Counted from the stretch's first letter, positions 1 to 9,625 are shown. The stretch is 64,000 nucleotides of DNA from an uncultured Alkalilimnicola sp. (GCA_937951875.1 CALGAN010000002.1:62001-126000); one strand, 5' to 3'. The notes: generated from the sequence alone by a model not told the origin. Numbers and translations are program-made.

Positions 1-1
1 G

Positions 2-538
2 CTCGGCGTGCAGCTGGAGCTGGCCACCGAGCTGGAGGCGGAAGTGCAGAAGCGCCAGTTCGAGGAACAGCGGCGGCTGGCGCTGGAAGAAGCCTTGGCG
101 GGGCCGCTGGCCGCCGGGCGGGTGACGCTGAACGACGGCCGCATCGGCATCAGCGGCAGCGTGCTGTTCGCGCTTAACTCCGCCGAGCTGCAGCCGGACG
201 GCCGCGAGCTGCTCAAAAGCCTGGCGCCGCTGCTCGCCGCCTATCTGGCGGCGAGCGACGAGCTGCTCATGGTGAGCGGCTTTACCGACGACCGGCCGGT
301 GCGCGAGACCAACCGCCGCTTCGCCGACAACTGGGAGCTGTCGGCCCAGCGCGCGCTGACCGTCACCCGCGCGCTGATCGAGGAGGGCATCCCGTCCTCC
401 TCGATCTTCGCCGCCGCTTTCGGCGCCGAGCAGCCGGTCGCCTCCAACGACGATCCCGAGGGGCGCGCCCGCAACCGGCGCGTGGAGATCGCGCCGGTGC
501 CGAAATCGGCCAGGCGCGACGGTCAGGCCGATGACTGA
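2..538 (+). CDS. OmpA/MotB-like C-terminal domain protein (5' partial)
   Basis: The reading frame is open from the first complete codon at the window edge, so the N-terminus lies upstream. The first 30 or so visible residues are charged and likely coiled coil (ELEAEVQKRQFEEQRR). An OmpA-like peptidoglycan-binding domain follows: FALNSAELQPDG, a central MVSGFTDDRPV, then NWELSAQRA and QPVASNDD, ending in ARNRRVEI. The family anchors envelope proteins to peptidoglycan. It overlaps the DUF2894 gene by 8 bp, so the two are probably translationally coupled. OmpA plus DUF2894 is a known gene pairing of unknown purpose. The domain call is sound; the specific role is not known. Confidence 0.85.
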   Translation, partial: LGVQLELATELEAEVQKRQFEEQRRLALEEALAGPLAAGRVTLNDGRIGISGSVLFALNSAELQPDGRELLKSLAPLLAAYLAASDELLMVSGFTDDRPVRETNRRFADNWELSAQRALTVTRALIEEGIPSSSIFAAAFGAEQPVASNDDPEGRARNRRVEIAPVPKSARRDGQADD

Positions 539-1262
539 GCAAGGATCGCTCGACCCTACGGCGCGGATCGAGGCGTTGCGCGCCCGCGGCGCCGAGCGTC
601 TCGACCCGGTCGGTTTTCGCTTCGTCGAGGCGTTGGCCGGACGCATGGCGGCGCAGCCGGATGCCGTGCGCCAGCGCCTCGTTGATCGCTTGGCGCGAAT
701 CCTGGCCACTTACGACGCGCGTCTCGAACGCGCCGAGCGGGCGGCCGAGGATGCGCTGGCACGCGGCAGCGCCGACTTCCCCGATGCCGTCAACGTGCTG
801 CGCGAGTACCGCGACGCCGGCGACTTCACCGGCCTGCGACGGCAGCTCGCGCGCTTGAACGCGCGCCGCGGCGATCGCGCCCTGAGCGAGCTGCTCGCCG
901 ATATCGAGCGTCGGGCGGCGCCGACGGGCGAGACCGCACCGCCGCTTTTGCCGATCGCGCGCGTCAACACGCTGAAATCGGCGGCGGTCTTCCAGCGCAC
1001 TTGGTCGCGATTGCGGCTCGATCAGCAGCTCGCGCAAGCCTTGGAGCAAGCCCCGGAGAACGCCGGTCCGCTCAACTCCCATTCCCTGGTGCTGCGCGCG
1101 CTGCGGCTGATGCGCGACATCTCGCCGGATTATCTGGAGCGGCTGTTCGAGTACGTCGAGACGCTGTTGTGGCTGGAGCAGCTAGGCGGCGGTCCGGCGC
1201 AGAAAACGACGGGCCGCGGCGAGCGCGGCGGGAAGCGCAAAGCGGGGCGCGGCGGTGGTTAG
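531..1262 (+). CDS. DUF2894 family protein
   Basis: A 243-residue protein starting at an ATG inside the end of the OmpA-like gene. The N-terminal part (RIEALRARGAERLDPVGFRF, then VEALAGRMAAQPDAVRQRL) matches my memory of DUF2894, a proteobacterial family of unknown function usually encoded next to OmpA-like and DUF802/DUF3348 genes. The sequence is helical and rich in Arg and Ala; I see no signal peptide or membrane segment. The C-terminal tail is strongly basic and Gly-rich (GRGERGGKRKAGRGGG), possibly disordered or binding nucleic acid. The name is by family resemblance only; function is unknown. Confidence 0.75.
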   Translation: MTEQGSLDPTARIEALRARGAERLDPVGFRFVEALAGRMAAQPDAVRQRLVDRLARILATYDARLERAERAAEDALARGSADFPDAVNVLREYRDAGDFTGLRRQLARLNARRGDRALSELLADIERRAAPTGETAPPLLPIARVNTLKSAAVFQRTWSRLRLDQQLAQALEQAPENAGPLNSHSLVLRALRLMRDISPDYLERLFEYVETLLWLEQLGGGPAQKTTGRGERGGKRKAGRGGG

Positions 1263-1281
1263 CGTCGGGCTCCGCCACCGC

Positions 1282-1307
1282 CCCGGCGAGCATGGTCGCT
1301 CGCCGGG
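1282..1307. terminator. GC hairpin between convergent genes
   Basis: Perfect 10-bp inverted repeat (CCCGGCGAGC / GCTCGCCGGG, loop ATGGTC) in the 60-bp gap between the DUF2894 gene and ubiK, which face each other. There is no U-tract on either strand, so it may be a weak bidirectional terminator or a 3'-end stabiliser rather than a classic intrinsic terminator. Confidence 0.5.
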
Positions 1308-1322
1308 ACTGCGGTCGTTCCG

Positions 1323-1604
1323 TCAGACCGGCTTGGCCGAGCCCTGGTCGTCGGCGGCCTTCTCGTAGGCCGCTTCCAGGGCGGCGATGCGCGCTTCCAG
1401 CGTTTCCAGCTGCGCGCGGGTGCGCGCCAGTACCTTGGCCTGCGCGTCGAATTCCTCGCGGGTGATCAGGTCCATGCGCGAGAACATGGCCTGCAGGGTG
1501 GCGCGGAGGTTCTTCTCCACTTCCTGCTGAAATTCCCGCAAGCCCGGCGGCAGATTGGCGGCCAGCTTGCGGGCTATCTCGTCGAGCGACTTGGCGTCGA
1601 ACAT
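1323..1604 (-). CDS. ubiK: Ubiquinone biosynthesis accessory factor UbiK (YqiC/BMFP family)
   Basis: A 93-residue protein. UbiK-family members are small, trimer-forming coiled-coil proteins that help the aerobic Ubi complex. The start MFDAKSLDEIARKL and the C-terminal coiled coil (ARTRAQLETLEARIAALEA) fit the family and its usual length. I chose ATG 1604 because AAGGA lies 7 bases upstream; an in-frame ATG at 1619 has no ribosome site. The C-terminus (KAADDQGSAKPV) is a short polar tail. It is transcribed away from glnK, so the 304-bp divergent gap must also carry its promoter; the putative NtrC site lies only 32 bp from its start. Confidence 0.85.
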   Translation of the reverse strand: MFDAKSLDEIARKLAANLPPGLREFQQEVEKNLRATLQAMFSRMDLITREEFDAQAKVLARTRAQLETLEARIAALEAAYEKAADDQGSAKPV

Positions 1605-1635
1605 GGCGTCGTCCTTCATGATCGAATCGGTGGTA

Positions 1636-1652
1636 TGCACCAGTATGGTGCG
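1636..1652. promoter_or_regulatory. Putative NtrC binding site
   Basis: TGCACC-AGTAT-GGTGCG matches the NtrC operator TGCACC-N5-GGTGCA at 11 of 12 positions. It lies about 125-140 bp upstream of the expected glnK transcription start, the usual distance for an NtrC enhancer acting on a sigma-54 promoter. Confidence 0.7.
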
Positions 1653-1748
1653 TCGGGCCGATGCGTGGTGCCCATCTTGGTGCGCGCCGCTTTCCCTCGC
1701 TTTCTCTCCGTTTTCGTAACTCTTTGCTTCAAGAGCAAAAATCGCCGA

Positions 1749-1764
1749 TGGCACGGGATCTGCT
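1749..1764 (+). promoter_or_regulatory. Sigma-54 (-24/-12) promoter of glnK-amtB
   Basis: TGGCACG-GGAT-CTGCT has the full -24 half-site and the invariant GG-N10-GC spacing (GG 1750-1751, GC 1762-1763). One base of the -12 box differs from TTGCT. Together with the upstream NtrC-like palindrome and the identity of the downstream genes, this indicates nitrogen-limitation control. Predicted start of transcription is near 1775, leaving a 5' leader of about 134 nt before glnK. Confidence 0.8.
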
Positions 1765-1908
1765 CTAGCCATTCGCGGGCGCTTTCGGGCAGACCCCAGC
1801 GAAAGATTCATGCGGGCCGAGATCCGGAGCGGAAACGCGCCCGGGCATTCGCGAAACCGCGGTATCGGGTGGCCGGTGCCCGGCCAGGCTAACTACGGAG
1901 TAGGAAGG

Positions 1909-2247
1909 ATGAAGCTAGTAACCGCGATCATCAAGCCGTTCAAGCTCGATGACGTGCGCGAGGCGTTGTCCGAGATCGGGGTGCAGGGCATCACGGTCAC
2001 GGAGGTCAAGGGCTTCGGCCGTCAGAAGGGGCACACCGAGCTCTATCGGGGTGCCGAATACGTGGTGGATTTTCTGCCCAAGATGAAGATCGAGGTGGCG
2101 CTGGACGACAGCCGAGTGGAGCAGGCCATCGAGGCCATCGTCCGCGCGGCCAACACCGGCAAGATCGGCGACGGCAAGATCTTTGTCTTCGATCTGGAGC
2201 AGGCGATCCGTATCCGCACCGGCGAGACCGGTGTCGACGCTCTATGA
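1909..2247 (+). CDS. glnK: Nitrogen regulatory PII protein GlnK
   Basis: A 112-residue PII signal protein, the standard length. It opens MKLVTAIIKPFKLDDVREAL and has the T-loop GHTELYRGAEYVVDFLPK, with Tyr51, the uridylylation site, in place. PII trimers sense ATP/ADP and 2-oxoglutarate and bind AmtB to block ammonium uptake when nitrogen is plentiful. I started at ATG 1909 (AGGAAGG just upstream); the frame is open further 5' but that part is not PII-like. It is called GlnK rather than GlnB because amtB starts 22 bp downstream and a sigma-54/NtrC promoter precedes it. Confidence 0.95.
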   Translation: MKLVTAIIKPFKLDDVREALSEIGVQGITVTEVKGFGRQKGHTELYRGAEYVVDFLPKMKIEVALDDSRVEQAIEAIVRAANTGKIGDGKIFVFDLEQAIRIRTGETGVDAL

Positions 2248-2269
2248 GCAGCAGCAGAGGGTGAAATCG

Positions 2270-3574
2270 ATGAAGACGCTGACCCACGTACTACGACGAA
2301 TGCTGCCTGCGGGGCTGGCGGTTTTCGCGCCGGTCGCTGCCGCCCAGGAAGCCAGTCTCAACTCCGGCGACACTGCGTGGCTGCTGACCTCCACCGCCCT
2401 GGTGCTGTTTATGACCATCCCCGGCCTGTCGCTGTTCTACGCCGGCATGGTCCGCGCCAAGAACGCGCTGTCGGTGATGATGCAGTGCTTCACCATCGCC
2501 TGCCTTAGCTCCGTGCTGTGGGTGATCTACGGCTACTCGCTGGCGTTCAGCGATGGCGGCAGCCTGCAGTCGGTGATCGGCGGTCTGAGCAACGCCTTCT
2601 TCGCCAGCGTCACCACCGAGTCGCTGTCGGGGACGATTCCGGAGGCGCTGTTCGCTACCTTCCAGCTCACCTTCGCCATCATCACCCCGGCGCTGATCGT
2701 CGGCTCCTACGCCGAGCGCATGAAGTTCTCGGCCATGCTGTGGTTCACCGCGCTGTGGATGACCTTCGTCTACGCCCCGGTCGCGCACTGGGTGTGGGGC
2801 GGCGGCTGGCTGCAGGAGATGGGCGTGCTCGACTTCGCGGGCGGCACCGTGGTGCACATCAACGCCGGTATCGCCGGTCTGGTGGCGGCCCTGGTGCTCG
2901 GCAAGCGCCGCGGCTATCCGACCACGCCGATGATGCCGCACAGCCTGGTGCTGACGCTGACCGGCGCGGGCATGCTGTGGGTCGGCTGGTTCGGCTTCAA
3001 CGCCGGTTCGGCCCTGGCCGCCGACGGTGTCGCGGGCATGGCGATGTTCGTGACCCAGATCGCCACCGCCGCTGCCGCGCTGGCCTGGATGTTCGCCGAG
3101 TGGCTGTTCCACGGTAAGCCGAGCGCTCTGGGCATCGCCTCGGGTGCGGTCGCCGGCCTGGTGGCCATCACGCCGGCGGCGGGCTTCGTCGGCCCGATGG
3201 GCGCCCTGGTGCTGGGCATCGTCTCCGGTGTGGCCTGCTTCTACACCGCCACCAAGCTCAAGCGCGCGCTCGGCTACGACGACGCTCTGGACTGCTTCGG
3301 TGTGCACGGCGTGGGCGGTATCGTCGGCGCGATCCTGACTGGCGTGTTCGTCTCCAGCGCCTTCGGCGGCTCCGGTCTGGAAGAGGGTGTGACCGTCGGT
3401 GCGCAGGTGCTCAAGCAGATCCTGGGCGTGGTGGTGACCATCGTGTTCACCGGCATCGTCACCCTGATCATCCTCAAGATCGTCGACGCCGTGGTCGGGC
3501 TGCGGGTCAGCGAAGAAGAGGAGACCCAGGGCCTGGATATCGCCCAGCACGACGAGCGCGGCTACAGCCTCTAA
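2270..3574 (+). CDS. amtB: Ammonium transporter AmtB
   Basis: A 434-residue inner-membrane ammonium channel. Residues 1-25 form a signal peptide (cleavage likely after PVAAA), followed by a mature N-terminus and about 11 hydrophobic segments. Family signatures are visible: GMVRAKNALSVMMQCF near the N-terminus, the first pore His in APVAHWVWGGGWL, DFAGGTVVHINAG, and the second pore His in CFGVHGVGGIVGAILTG. The cytoplasmic tail ends SEEEETQGLDIAQHDERGYSL, the part that contacts PII proteins. Start ATG 2270 follows an AGAGGG site. It forms an operon with glnK and ends in a strong terminator. Confidence 0.96.
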   Translation: MKTLTHVLRRMLPAGLAVFAPVAAAQEASLNSGDTAWLLTSTALVLFMTIPGLSLFYAGMVRAKNALSVMMQCFTIACLSSVLWVIYGYSLAFSDGGSLQSVIGGLSNAFFASVTTESLSGTIPEALFATFQLTFAIITPALIVGSYAERMKFSAMLWFTALWMTFVYAPVAHWVWGGGWLQEMGVLDFAGGTVVHINAGIAGLVAALVLGKRRGYPTTPMMPHSLVLTLTGAGMLWVGWFGFNAGSALAADGVAGMAMFVTQIATAAAALAWMFAEWLFHGKPSALGIASGAVAGLVAITPAAGFVGPMGALVLGIVSGVACFYTATKLKRALGYDDALDCFGVHGVGGIVGAILTGVFVSSAFGGSGLEEGVTVGAQVLKQILGVVVTIVFTGIVTLIILKIVDAVVGLRVSEEEETQGLDIAQHDERGYSL

Positions 3575-3616
3575 GTTGGTTCGATCCCCTTCCCCTTTGA
3601 TCCGAAGGATCGTTTT

Positions 3617-3643
3617 GCGGGCGCTAGGCGCCCGCTTTTTTTT
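3617..3643 (+). terminator. Intrinsic terminator of glnK-amtB
   Basis: Perfect 8-bp GC stem (GCGGGCGC / GCGCCCGC, loop TAG) followed by eight T residues, 42 bp after the amtB stop codon. Confidence 0.93.
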
Positions 3644-3732
3644 GCCCCCCATTTCGCCCGAGTTCCGCGCATAATGGCGGCGATGGGCGAGATCGGTCGC
3701 CGAATTCGAACAGCGTGTCATCGGAGGAGGTT

Positions 3733-4218
3733 ATGAACGGGCGTTTATCCGCCATCTTCGTCGCGACGGCCGCCGGGTTGAGCGCTTGCGCCACATCGGC
3801 GCCAACCGCCTCCGTGCTGCGCGCCGAGCAGGTATACGCGGCCAGCCAGTGCGGCCATTACGAGCGAACCGCCAATGCCCGCTGGATCGCCGATGAGAAC
3901 GCCTGGCGCCAGTTCAGCGCGCGGCTGCCGTCGGTGCCCACGCCGGGGATCGACTTCGCCCGCGAAGGGCTGTTGCTGGTGGAGATGGGGCAGCGGCCCA
4001 GCGCCGGCTACGGCGTCGATCTCGCGGCCGCCGAGGTGCCGGTGCGCGATGGTGTTGCGGTGGTGCGCACCCGCTGGAGTGCGCCGGCGCCGGGGATGCT
4101 CAGCGCGCAGGTGGTGACCAGCCCGTGCGTGCTCATCAAGCTGAGCAAGGGCGATTTCGCCGCGATCCAGGTCGTCGATCAGAACGATCAGCCGCGGGCG
4201 CGCCTAAGCGTGCGTTGA
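3733..4218 (+). CDS. PrcB-like lipoprotein (protease complex subunit PrcB family)
   Basis: A 161-residue predicted lipoprotein. The signal peptide ends in the lipobox LSAC with Cys19 as the lipidation site. The C-terminal half carries the pattern of the PrcB C-terminal domain: GLLLVEMGQRPSAGYGVDL, then APGMLSAQVVTSPCVLIKL. PrcB-type domains are described in oral spirochaete protease complexes, but most relatives in other bacteria have no known role. Start ATG 3733 has a strong GGAGGAGG site; an earlier in-frame GTG would put charged residues before the signal peptide. It is a single gene, convergent with speE. Confidence 0.75.
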   Translation: MNGRLSAIFVATAAGLSACATSAPTASVLRAEQVYAASQCGHYERTANARWIADENAWRQFSARLPSVPTPGIDFAREGLLLVEMGQRPSAGYGVDLAAAEVPVRDGVAVVRTRWSAPAPGMLSAQVVTSPCVLIKLSKGDFAAIQVVDQNDQPRARLSVR

Positions 4219-4239
4219 CCGCGAAGGCTCTCATGCCGC

Positions 4240-4265
4240 CCCCTCCGCCGGCTCCGGCGGAGGGG
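4240..4265. terminator. 12-bp perfect hairpin between convergent genes
   Basis: CCCCTCCGCCGG and its exact complement CCGGCGGAGGGG are separated by only two bases, between the PrcB-like gene and speE. No U-tract follows on either strand. It is probably a bidirectional 3'-end structure. Confidence 0.5.
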
Positions 4266-4279
4266 CGCTATCGCTGCCG

Positions 4280-5140
4280 TTACTGGTCGGTGAACAGCTT
4301 CTTGCAGAATTCCGGCACCGCCAGCGCCGCGCGGTGGATGGCGGCGTTGTAATAGCGGGTGGGGAACGGCTTGGTGGCCGCGTCCTGCTCGCGGAAGTGG
4401 GTGAGATCCGCGCCCTTGCTGGCCATGGTGGCCGACCACCAGCCGGAGGGATAGCCCACCACCGGGAACAACAGGGTCGCCACCTTGGCGAAGCCGGCGC
4501 CGCGCATCACCTCGTACAGCTCTTTGAGGATGGTGTCGATGTGCAGGATCGGCGATTCGCTCTGCTGCACGATCAGACCATCGTCGCGCAGCAGGGCGTA
4601 GGCGTCCTTCATGAACTCGGCGCCGAACAGGCCGGCGGCGGGGCCAATCGGGTCGGTGGAGTCGATGATCATCACATCGAAGCTGCCCGGCGCGGCGTTC
4701 TTGACGTAGGCCACCCCGTCATCGAACAGCAGCTCGGCGCGCGGGTCGCCGTTGGACTCCACCAGCTCCGGGAAGAACTGCTCGGCCACGCGGGTGACGC
4801 GCTCGTCGATGTCCACCTGCACCACGCGCCGCACGTTGGGATGCTTGAGCACCTCCTTGAGCAGGCCGCAGTCGCCGCCGCCGATGATCAGCACGTCGCG
4901 CGGATCGGGATGCGTGAACAGCACCGGGTGGGCCATCATCTCGTGGTAGGTGAAGTTGTCGCGCTGGGTCAGCATCACCGCACCGTCGAGCACCAGCAGC
5001 CGCCCCCAGTGGGTGGTCTCGTAGACTTCGATCTTCTGGAACGGCGACTGCTCCTCGTGGAGCTTCTTGGTGACCTTCAGCGAGAAGGCGGAGCCCTCGG
5101 ACTCGAACGGCTCCGAGAACCAAGTGTTGTCCAACGCCAT
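4280..5140 (-). CDS. speE: Spermidine synthase (polyamine aminopropyltransferase)
   Basis: A 286-residue cytosolic enzyme that transfers the aminopropyl group of decarboxylated S-adenosylmethionine to putrescine. The N-terminal beta domain contains EVYETTHWGRLLVLDGAVML and the gatekeeper-like QRDNFTYHEMMAHP. The Rossmann methyltransferase-like core has VLIIGGGDCGLLKEVLKH, VDIDERVTRVAEQFFP and the catalytic-site strand MIIDSTDPIGPA. The GGGDCG variant is one I associate with pseudomonad-type SpeE. The gene diverges from speA (arginine decarboxylase), whose product agmatine feeds putrescine synthesis, so the two probably serve the same pathway from a shared 146-bp promoter region. Confidence 0.95.
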   Translation of the reverse strand: MALDNTWFSEPFESEGSAFSLKVTKKLHEEQSPFQKIEVYETTHWGRLLVLDGAVMLTQRDNFTYHEMMAHPVLFTHPDPRDVLIIGGGDCGLLKEVLKHPNVRRVVQVDIDERVTRVAEQFFPELVESNGDPRAELLFDDGVAYVKNAAPGSFDVMIIDSTDPIGPAAGLFGAEFMKDAYALLRDDGLIVQQSESPILHIDTILKELYEVMRGAGFAKVATLLFPVVGYPSGWWSATMASKGADLTHFREQDAATKPFPTRYYNAAIHRAALAVPEFCKKLFTDQ

Positions 5141-5286
5141 CTAAGACTCTCCCGTGCGGGCCGCCCGGCCCGTTATACCCCATATCCCGGTGAATACGCG
5201 TTACGCCGCGGCCGGCGATCCCGTACACTCTGCTGCTTTCGCAGGGCCGAGGATTTTCCTCTTTTACGAAGCGGATATAAAGCGAG

Positions 5287-7173
<1,887 letters not shown>

Positions 7174-7180
7174 CCGAGGC

Positions 7181-8062
7181 ATGAAAGCGGGATTCATCGG
7201 TCTGGGAGCGATGGGCCAGGGGATGGCCGCCAATCTGGCCCGAGCCGGGCTGCTGGCGGCGGTGTGGAACCGCAGCGGCGACAAGGCGCAGGCTTTCGCC
7301 GCCGAGCACGGCGTGGTCGCCGCTGACGACCCGGCGGCGCTGGCCGCGGTCAGCGATCTCATCGTTACCTGCGTGTCGGCCGACGCCGATGTGCTGGCGG
7401 TAATCGATCAGCTGCGCCCGGCGCTCGCGCCGGGCAAGGTGGTGCTCGACGCCTCGACCGTGAGCGTGGACACCGCGCGCGAGGCGGCGCGGCGCGTGGC
7501 GGAGGCGGGCGCGAGCTTCCTCGATGGCCCGGTATCGGGCGGCACCGAGGGGGCGCGCAACGGCCAGCTGGTGATGATGGTCGGCGGCGACGCCGAGGTG
7601 CTTGAGCGCATCCGCCCCTTGCTGGCGCCGATGACCAAGGCCGTGACCCACATGGGGCCGGTCGGCGCCGGACAGGCCACCAAGGCGGTCAACCAGATCA
7701 TGGCCGCCGGCATCAACCAGGCGGTGACCGAGGCGTTGGCGTTCGGCCAGGCCATGGGGCTGGATATGCGCAAGGTCATCGACGTGGTCGGCGGCGGCGC
7801 TGCCGGCAACTGGTTCCTGAGCCACCGCGGCCCGACCATGGTCGAGGACGTGTTCAAGCCTGGCTTCAAGGTGGCCCTGCACCACAAGGATCTGAGCATC
7901 TGCAAGCGGATGGCCGCCGGCCTGAACGTGGCGCTGCCGGTGGTGGAAATGACCCTGGTGCACTACCAGCGGCTGATGCAGGCCGGCTACGGCGAAGAGG
8001 ACATCTCCGCGCTCTATCGCCTGAAGCGGGAGATGTTTGCCAAGGGCAGCAAGGAATCGTAG
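7181..8062 (+). CDS. NAD(P)-dependent beta-hydroxyacid dehydrogenase family protein
   Basis: A 293-residue enzyme of the 3-hydroxyisobutyrate / tartronate semialdehyde / glyoxylate reductase family. The N-terminal Rossmann motif GFIGLGAMGQGMAANL is intact, the substrate loop is DGPVSGGTEGARNGQL, and the catalytic lysine sits in GAGQATKAVNQIMAAG. The C-terminal all-alpha domain contains KDLSICKRMA. The exact substrate cannot be read from sequence; absence of gcl, hyi or valine-degradation neighbours argues against a firm name. Start ATG 7181 follows a CCGAGGC site 8 bp after speA, so co-transcription with speA is likely. Confidence 0.85.
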   Translation: MKAGFIGLGAMGQGMAANLARAGLLAAVWNRSGDKAQAFAAEHGVVAADDPAALAAVSDLIVTCVSADADVLAVIDQLRPALAPGKVVLDASTVSVDTAREAARRVAEAGASFLDGPVSGGTEGARNGQLVMMVGGDAEVLERIRPLLAPMTKAVTHMGPVGAGQATKAVNQIMAAGINQAVTEALAFGQAMGLDMRKVIDVVGGGAAGNWFLSHRGPTMVEDVFKPGFKVALHHKDLSICKRMAAGLNVALPVVEMTLVHYQRLMQAGYGEEDISALYRLKREMFAKGSKES

Positions 8063-8067
8063 CGGCC

Positions 8068-8086
8068 GCGGCCCGGCGCGGGCCGC
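8068..8086. terminator. GC hairpin between convergent genes
   Basis: An 8-bp perfect stem (GCGGCCCG / CGGGCCGC, loop GCG) in the 35-bp gap between the dehydrogenase gene and the PagL-like gene. No U-tract. Confidence 0.4.
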
Positions 8087-8097
8087 CGGGCAAATGC

Positions 8098-8622
8098 CTA
8101 AAGCCGCGTGCGCAGTTCTAGCATCAGCATGTCTATGCCGTCGTTGTCGTGATAGAGGCTGGCGTTGGAGGTGTGCTGGATGCGCACGCCGGCCGCCAGC
8201 GGGGGCAGCAGCTGGACGTAGACGCCCAGGTGCGAAGTGAACTGGAAGTGGCCGCCGAGTTCGCGGCCGGCGATTTCGGCTTCGGATACGTAGGTCGGCG
8301 CGGTGCCGATGTCGATCGACAGGCGGCCGCGATCGAGGCTGACGCTAGGGCCGGCGCTGACGATGTTGAGGCTGTCGCCCTCGCCCTGGAAGCGTCCGGC
8401 GCCGAGGTTGAGGTGGCTGGCGACCGACCAGCCGTGCGTGTTGCCCTGCCACGGCAAGCGGAAACGCAGCAGCAATTCCCAGCCATCGATGTCTTGGGAA
8501 ATGGTCGGGGCGCTGCCGCCGCCGCGGATGCCTACCCATTCCGAATCGATGGCCGCCGCCGTGACCGGTTGGACGCAGGAGAGCATGCAAAGGCCTAGCA
8601 CCGGCGCAATGGAGCTGCGCAT
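8098..8622 (-). CDS. PagL-like lipid A 3-O-deacylase / acyloxyacyl hydrolase family protein
   Basis: A 174-residue outer-membrane barrel candidate with a signal peptide (cleavage near PVTAAA). The C-terminal motif HTSNASLYHDNDGID (from His150) resembles the active site of PagL, where His and Ser two residues apart work with a Glu twelve residues after the Ser. Here His150 and Ser152 are present, but the equivalent position is Asp164. PagL removes the 3-O-linked acyl chain of lipid A. The start has AAGGA eight bases upstream. A 197-bp leader with three perfect hairpins precedes it. Family assignment is good; activity is uncertain because of the Glu to Asp change. Confidence 0.75.
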   Translation of the reverse strand: MRSSIAPVLGLCMLSCVQPVTAAAIDSEWVGIRGGGSAPTISQDIDGWELLLRFRLPWQGNTHGWSVASHLNLGAGRFQGEGDSLNIVSAGPSVSLDRGRLSIDIGTAPTYVSEAEIAGRELGGHFQFTSHLGVYVQLLPPLAAGVRIQHTSNASLYHDNDGIDMLMLELRTRL

Positions 8623-8663
8623 GTGGTTATTCCTTATCGGCGTCGAAACTCTGCGATGAAACC

Positions 8664-8729
8664 CACCAAGGGAATTGGTGTGTTTCCGGGCGCAATCAAG
8701 GCGATTGCGGCGCGGACATCACGGTCCGC
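8664..8729. repeat. Three tandem perfect hairpins upstream of the PagL-like gene
   Basis: Three unrelated inverted repeats lie side by side: 8664-8680 (CACCAA / TTGGTG, 5-nt loop), 8691-8709 (CGCAATC / GATTGCG, 5-nt loop) and 8712-8729 (GCGGAC / GTCCGC, 6-nt loop). They sit 42-107 bp upstream of the PagL-like start. They could be operators for dimeric regulators or stems in a structured 5' leader. Confidence 0.55.
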
Positions 8730-8819
8730 CATGGGGCCGGTCGTGCATGCGGCCGACGAACCGTGATTATTTCTAACACGGGGCCGCCATGGCGCTTGCT
8801 GGCTCGTTCGGGGTGGTCC

Positions 8820-9515
8820 CTAGCCGCTGACTTTCATCAGTACCGAGTCGATGCCGTTGGCGCGCAGCCGCTGGCGGGTGGCGGCCACGTCGTCCTCGCT
8901 GTGGAACGGGCCGACGCGCACGCGGTGCACCACGCTACCCGGTTTGATCTCCACCGTCTGGATGTTGGCCTGTACGCCCAGCAGCGCCAGCTGCGCCTTG
9001 ATGCGGTCGGCGTCCTCGTGCTTGCCATAGGCGCCGACCTGCAGCAGATAGCGCTCCTGTCGGGCCGCGGTCGCGGCGGTGCGGGATTCGTTCTGCGCGG
9101 GCGCTCTCTGCTCGGTGCGCGATGCCACCGGTGTCGACGGTTTGGCCGGGGTGCGCGCCGGCTGCTCCGGCTCCGGCACCACGACTTCCATCTGTGGCAG
9201 GATCTTGTAGAACTCAAAGCGCGGCCGATTGTCGCTGCGCGCGTCCGCGGCCTTGGACTCCGCCTCGACCTGGGCGATGGCCTTGCGCAGCTTGTCCGCG
9301 TCCAGGTTGGGGTGGCGGGCCATGACCGCCCGCACCTCGTTCTGCAGCTCCTTGACGACACGCACGGTGAACACGCCCAGGCCGAGCAGCAGACCGACGG
9401 TGACGCCGATCACCATGCCGAGCAGCAGCCACAGGGGGCCGGGCAGGCCGCCGCTCTTCTTGTCGGATTTGCGCTTGACGGAGGCGCGACCGCTGTTTTT
9501 GTAGTCTCGTGCCAT
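8820..9515 (-). CDS. SPOR-domain membrane protein (FtsN-like)
   Basis: A 231-residue protein with a short, basic cytoplasmic N-terminus (MARDYKNSGRASVKRKSDKK), one membrane segment at about residues 28-49 (LWLLLGMVIGVTVGLLLGLG), a helical stretch, a Pro/Thr-rich periplasmic linker and a C-terminal SPOR domain from about residue 154 (YLLQVGAYGKHEDADRIKAQ to SVLMKVSG). SPOR domains bind denuded glycan strands at the division septum. This layout and its place just downstream of priA match the FtsN-like genes of the priA-argS-SPOR-hslVU order of pseudomonads, but argS is missing here. Calling it ftsN itself is not justified. Confidence 0.85.
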   Translation of the reverse strand: MARDYKNSGRASVKRKSDKKSGGLPGPLWLLLGMVIGVTVGLLLGLGVFTVRVVKELQNEVRAVMARHPNLDADKLRKAIAQVEAESKAADARSDNRPRFEFYKILPQMEVVVPEPEQPARTPAKPSTPVASRTEQRAPAQNESRTAATAARQERYLLQVGAYGKHEDADRIKAQLALLGVQANIQTVEIKPGSVVHRVRVGPFHSEDDVAATRQRLRANGIDSVLMKVSG

Positions 9516-9625
9516 GATTGTGCCGGGACCTTCCCATGTCGTGTCGGCGCTACGAAGCGCGGGTGCCCATTATCGGGACTGTCCGCCACCTTGCAAGAGC
9601 ATAGCCCCAACCGTCCGGCGCGGGG

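Noticed and set aside
1669..1684. Second NtrC-like half palindrome (TGCCCATCTTGGTGCG)
   Set aside because: One half-site is broken and spacing is off by one; only the site at 1636-1652 is good.
3575..3600. GGTTCGATCCC resembling a tRNA T-arm after amtB
   Set aside because: No matching stem, anticodon arm or acceptor pairing around it; no tRNA could be folded.
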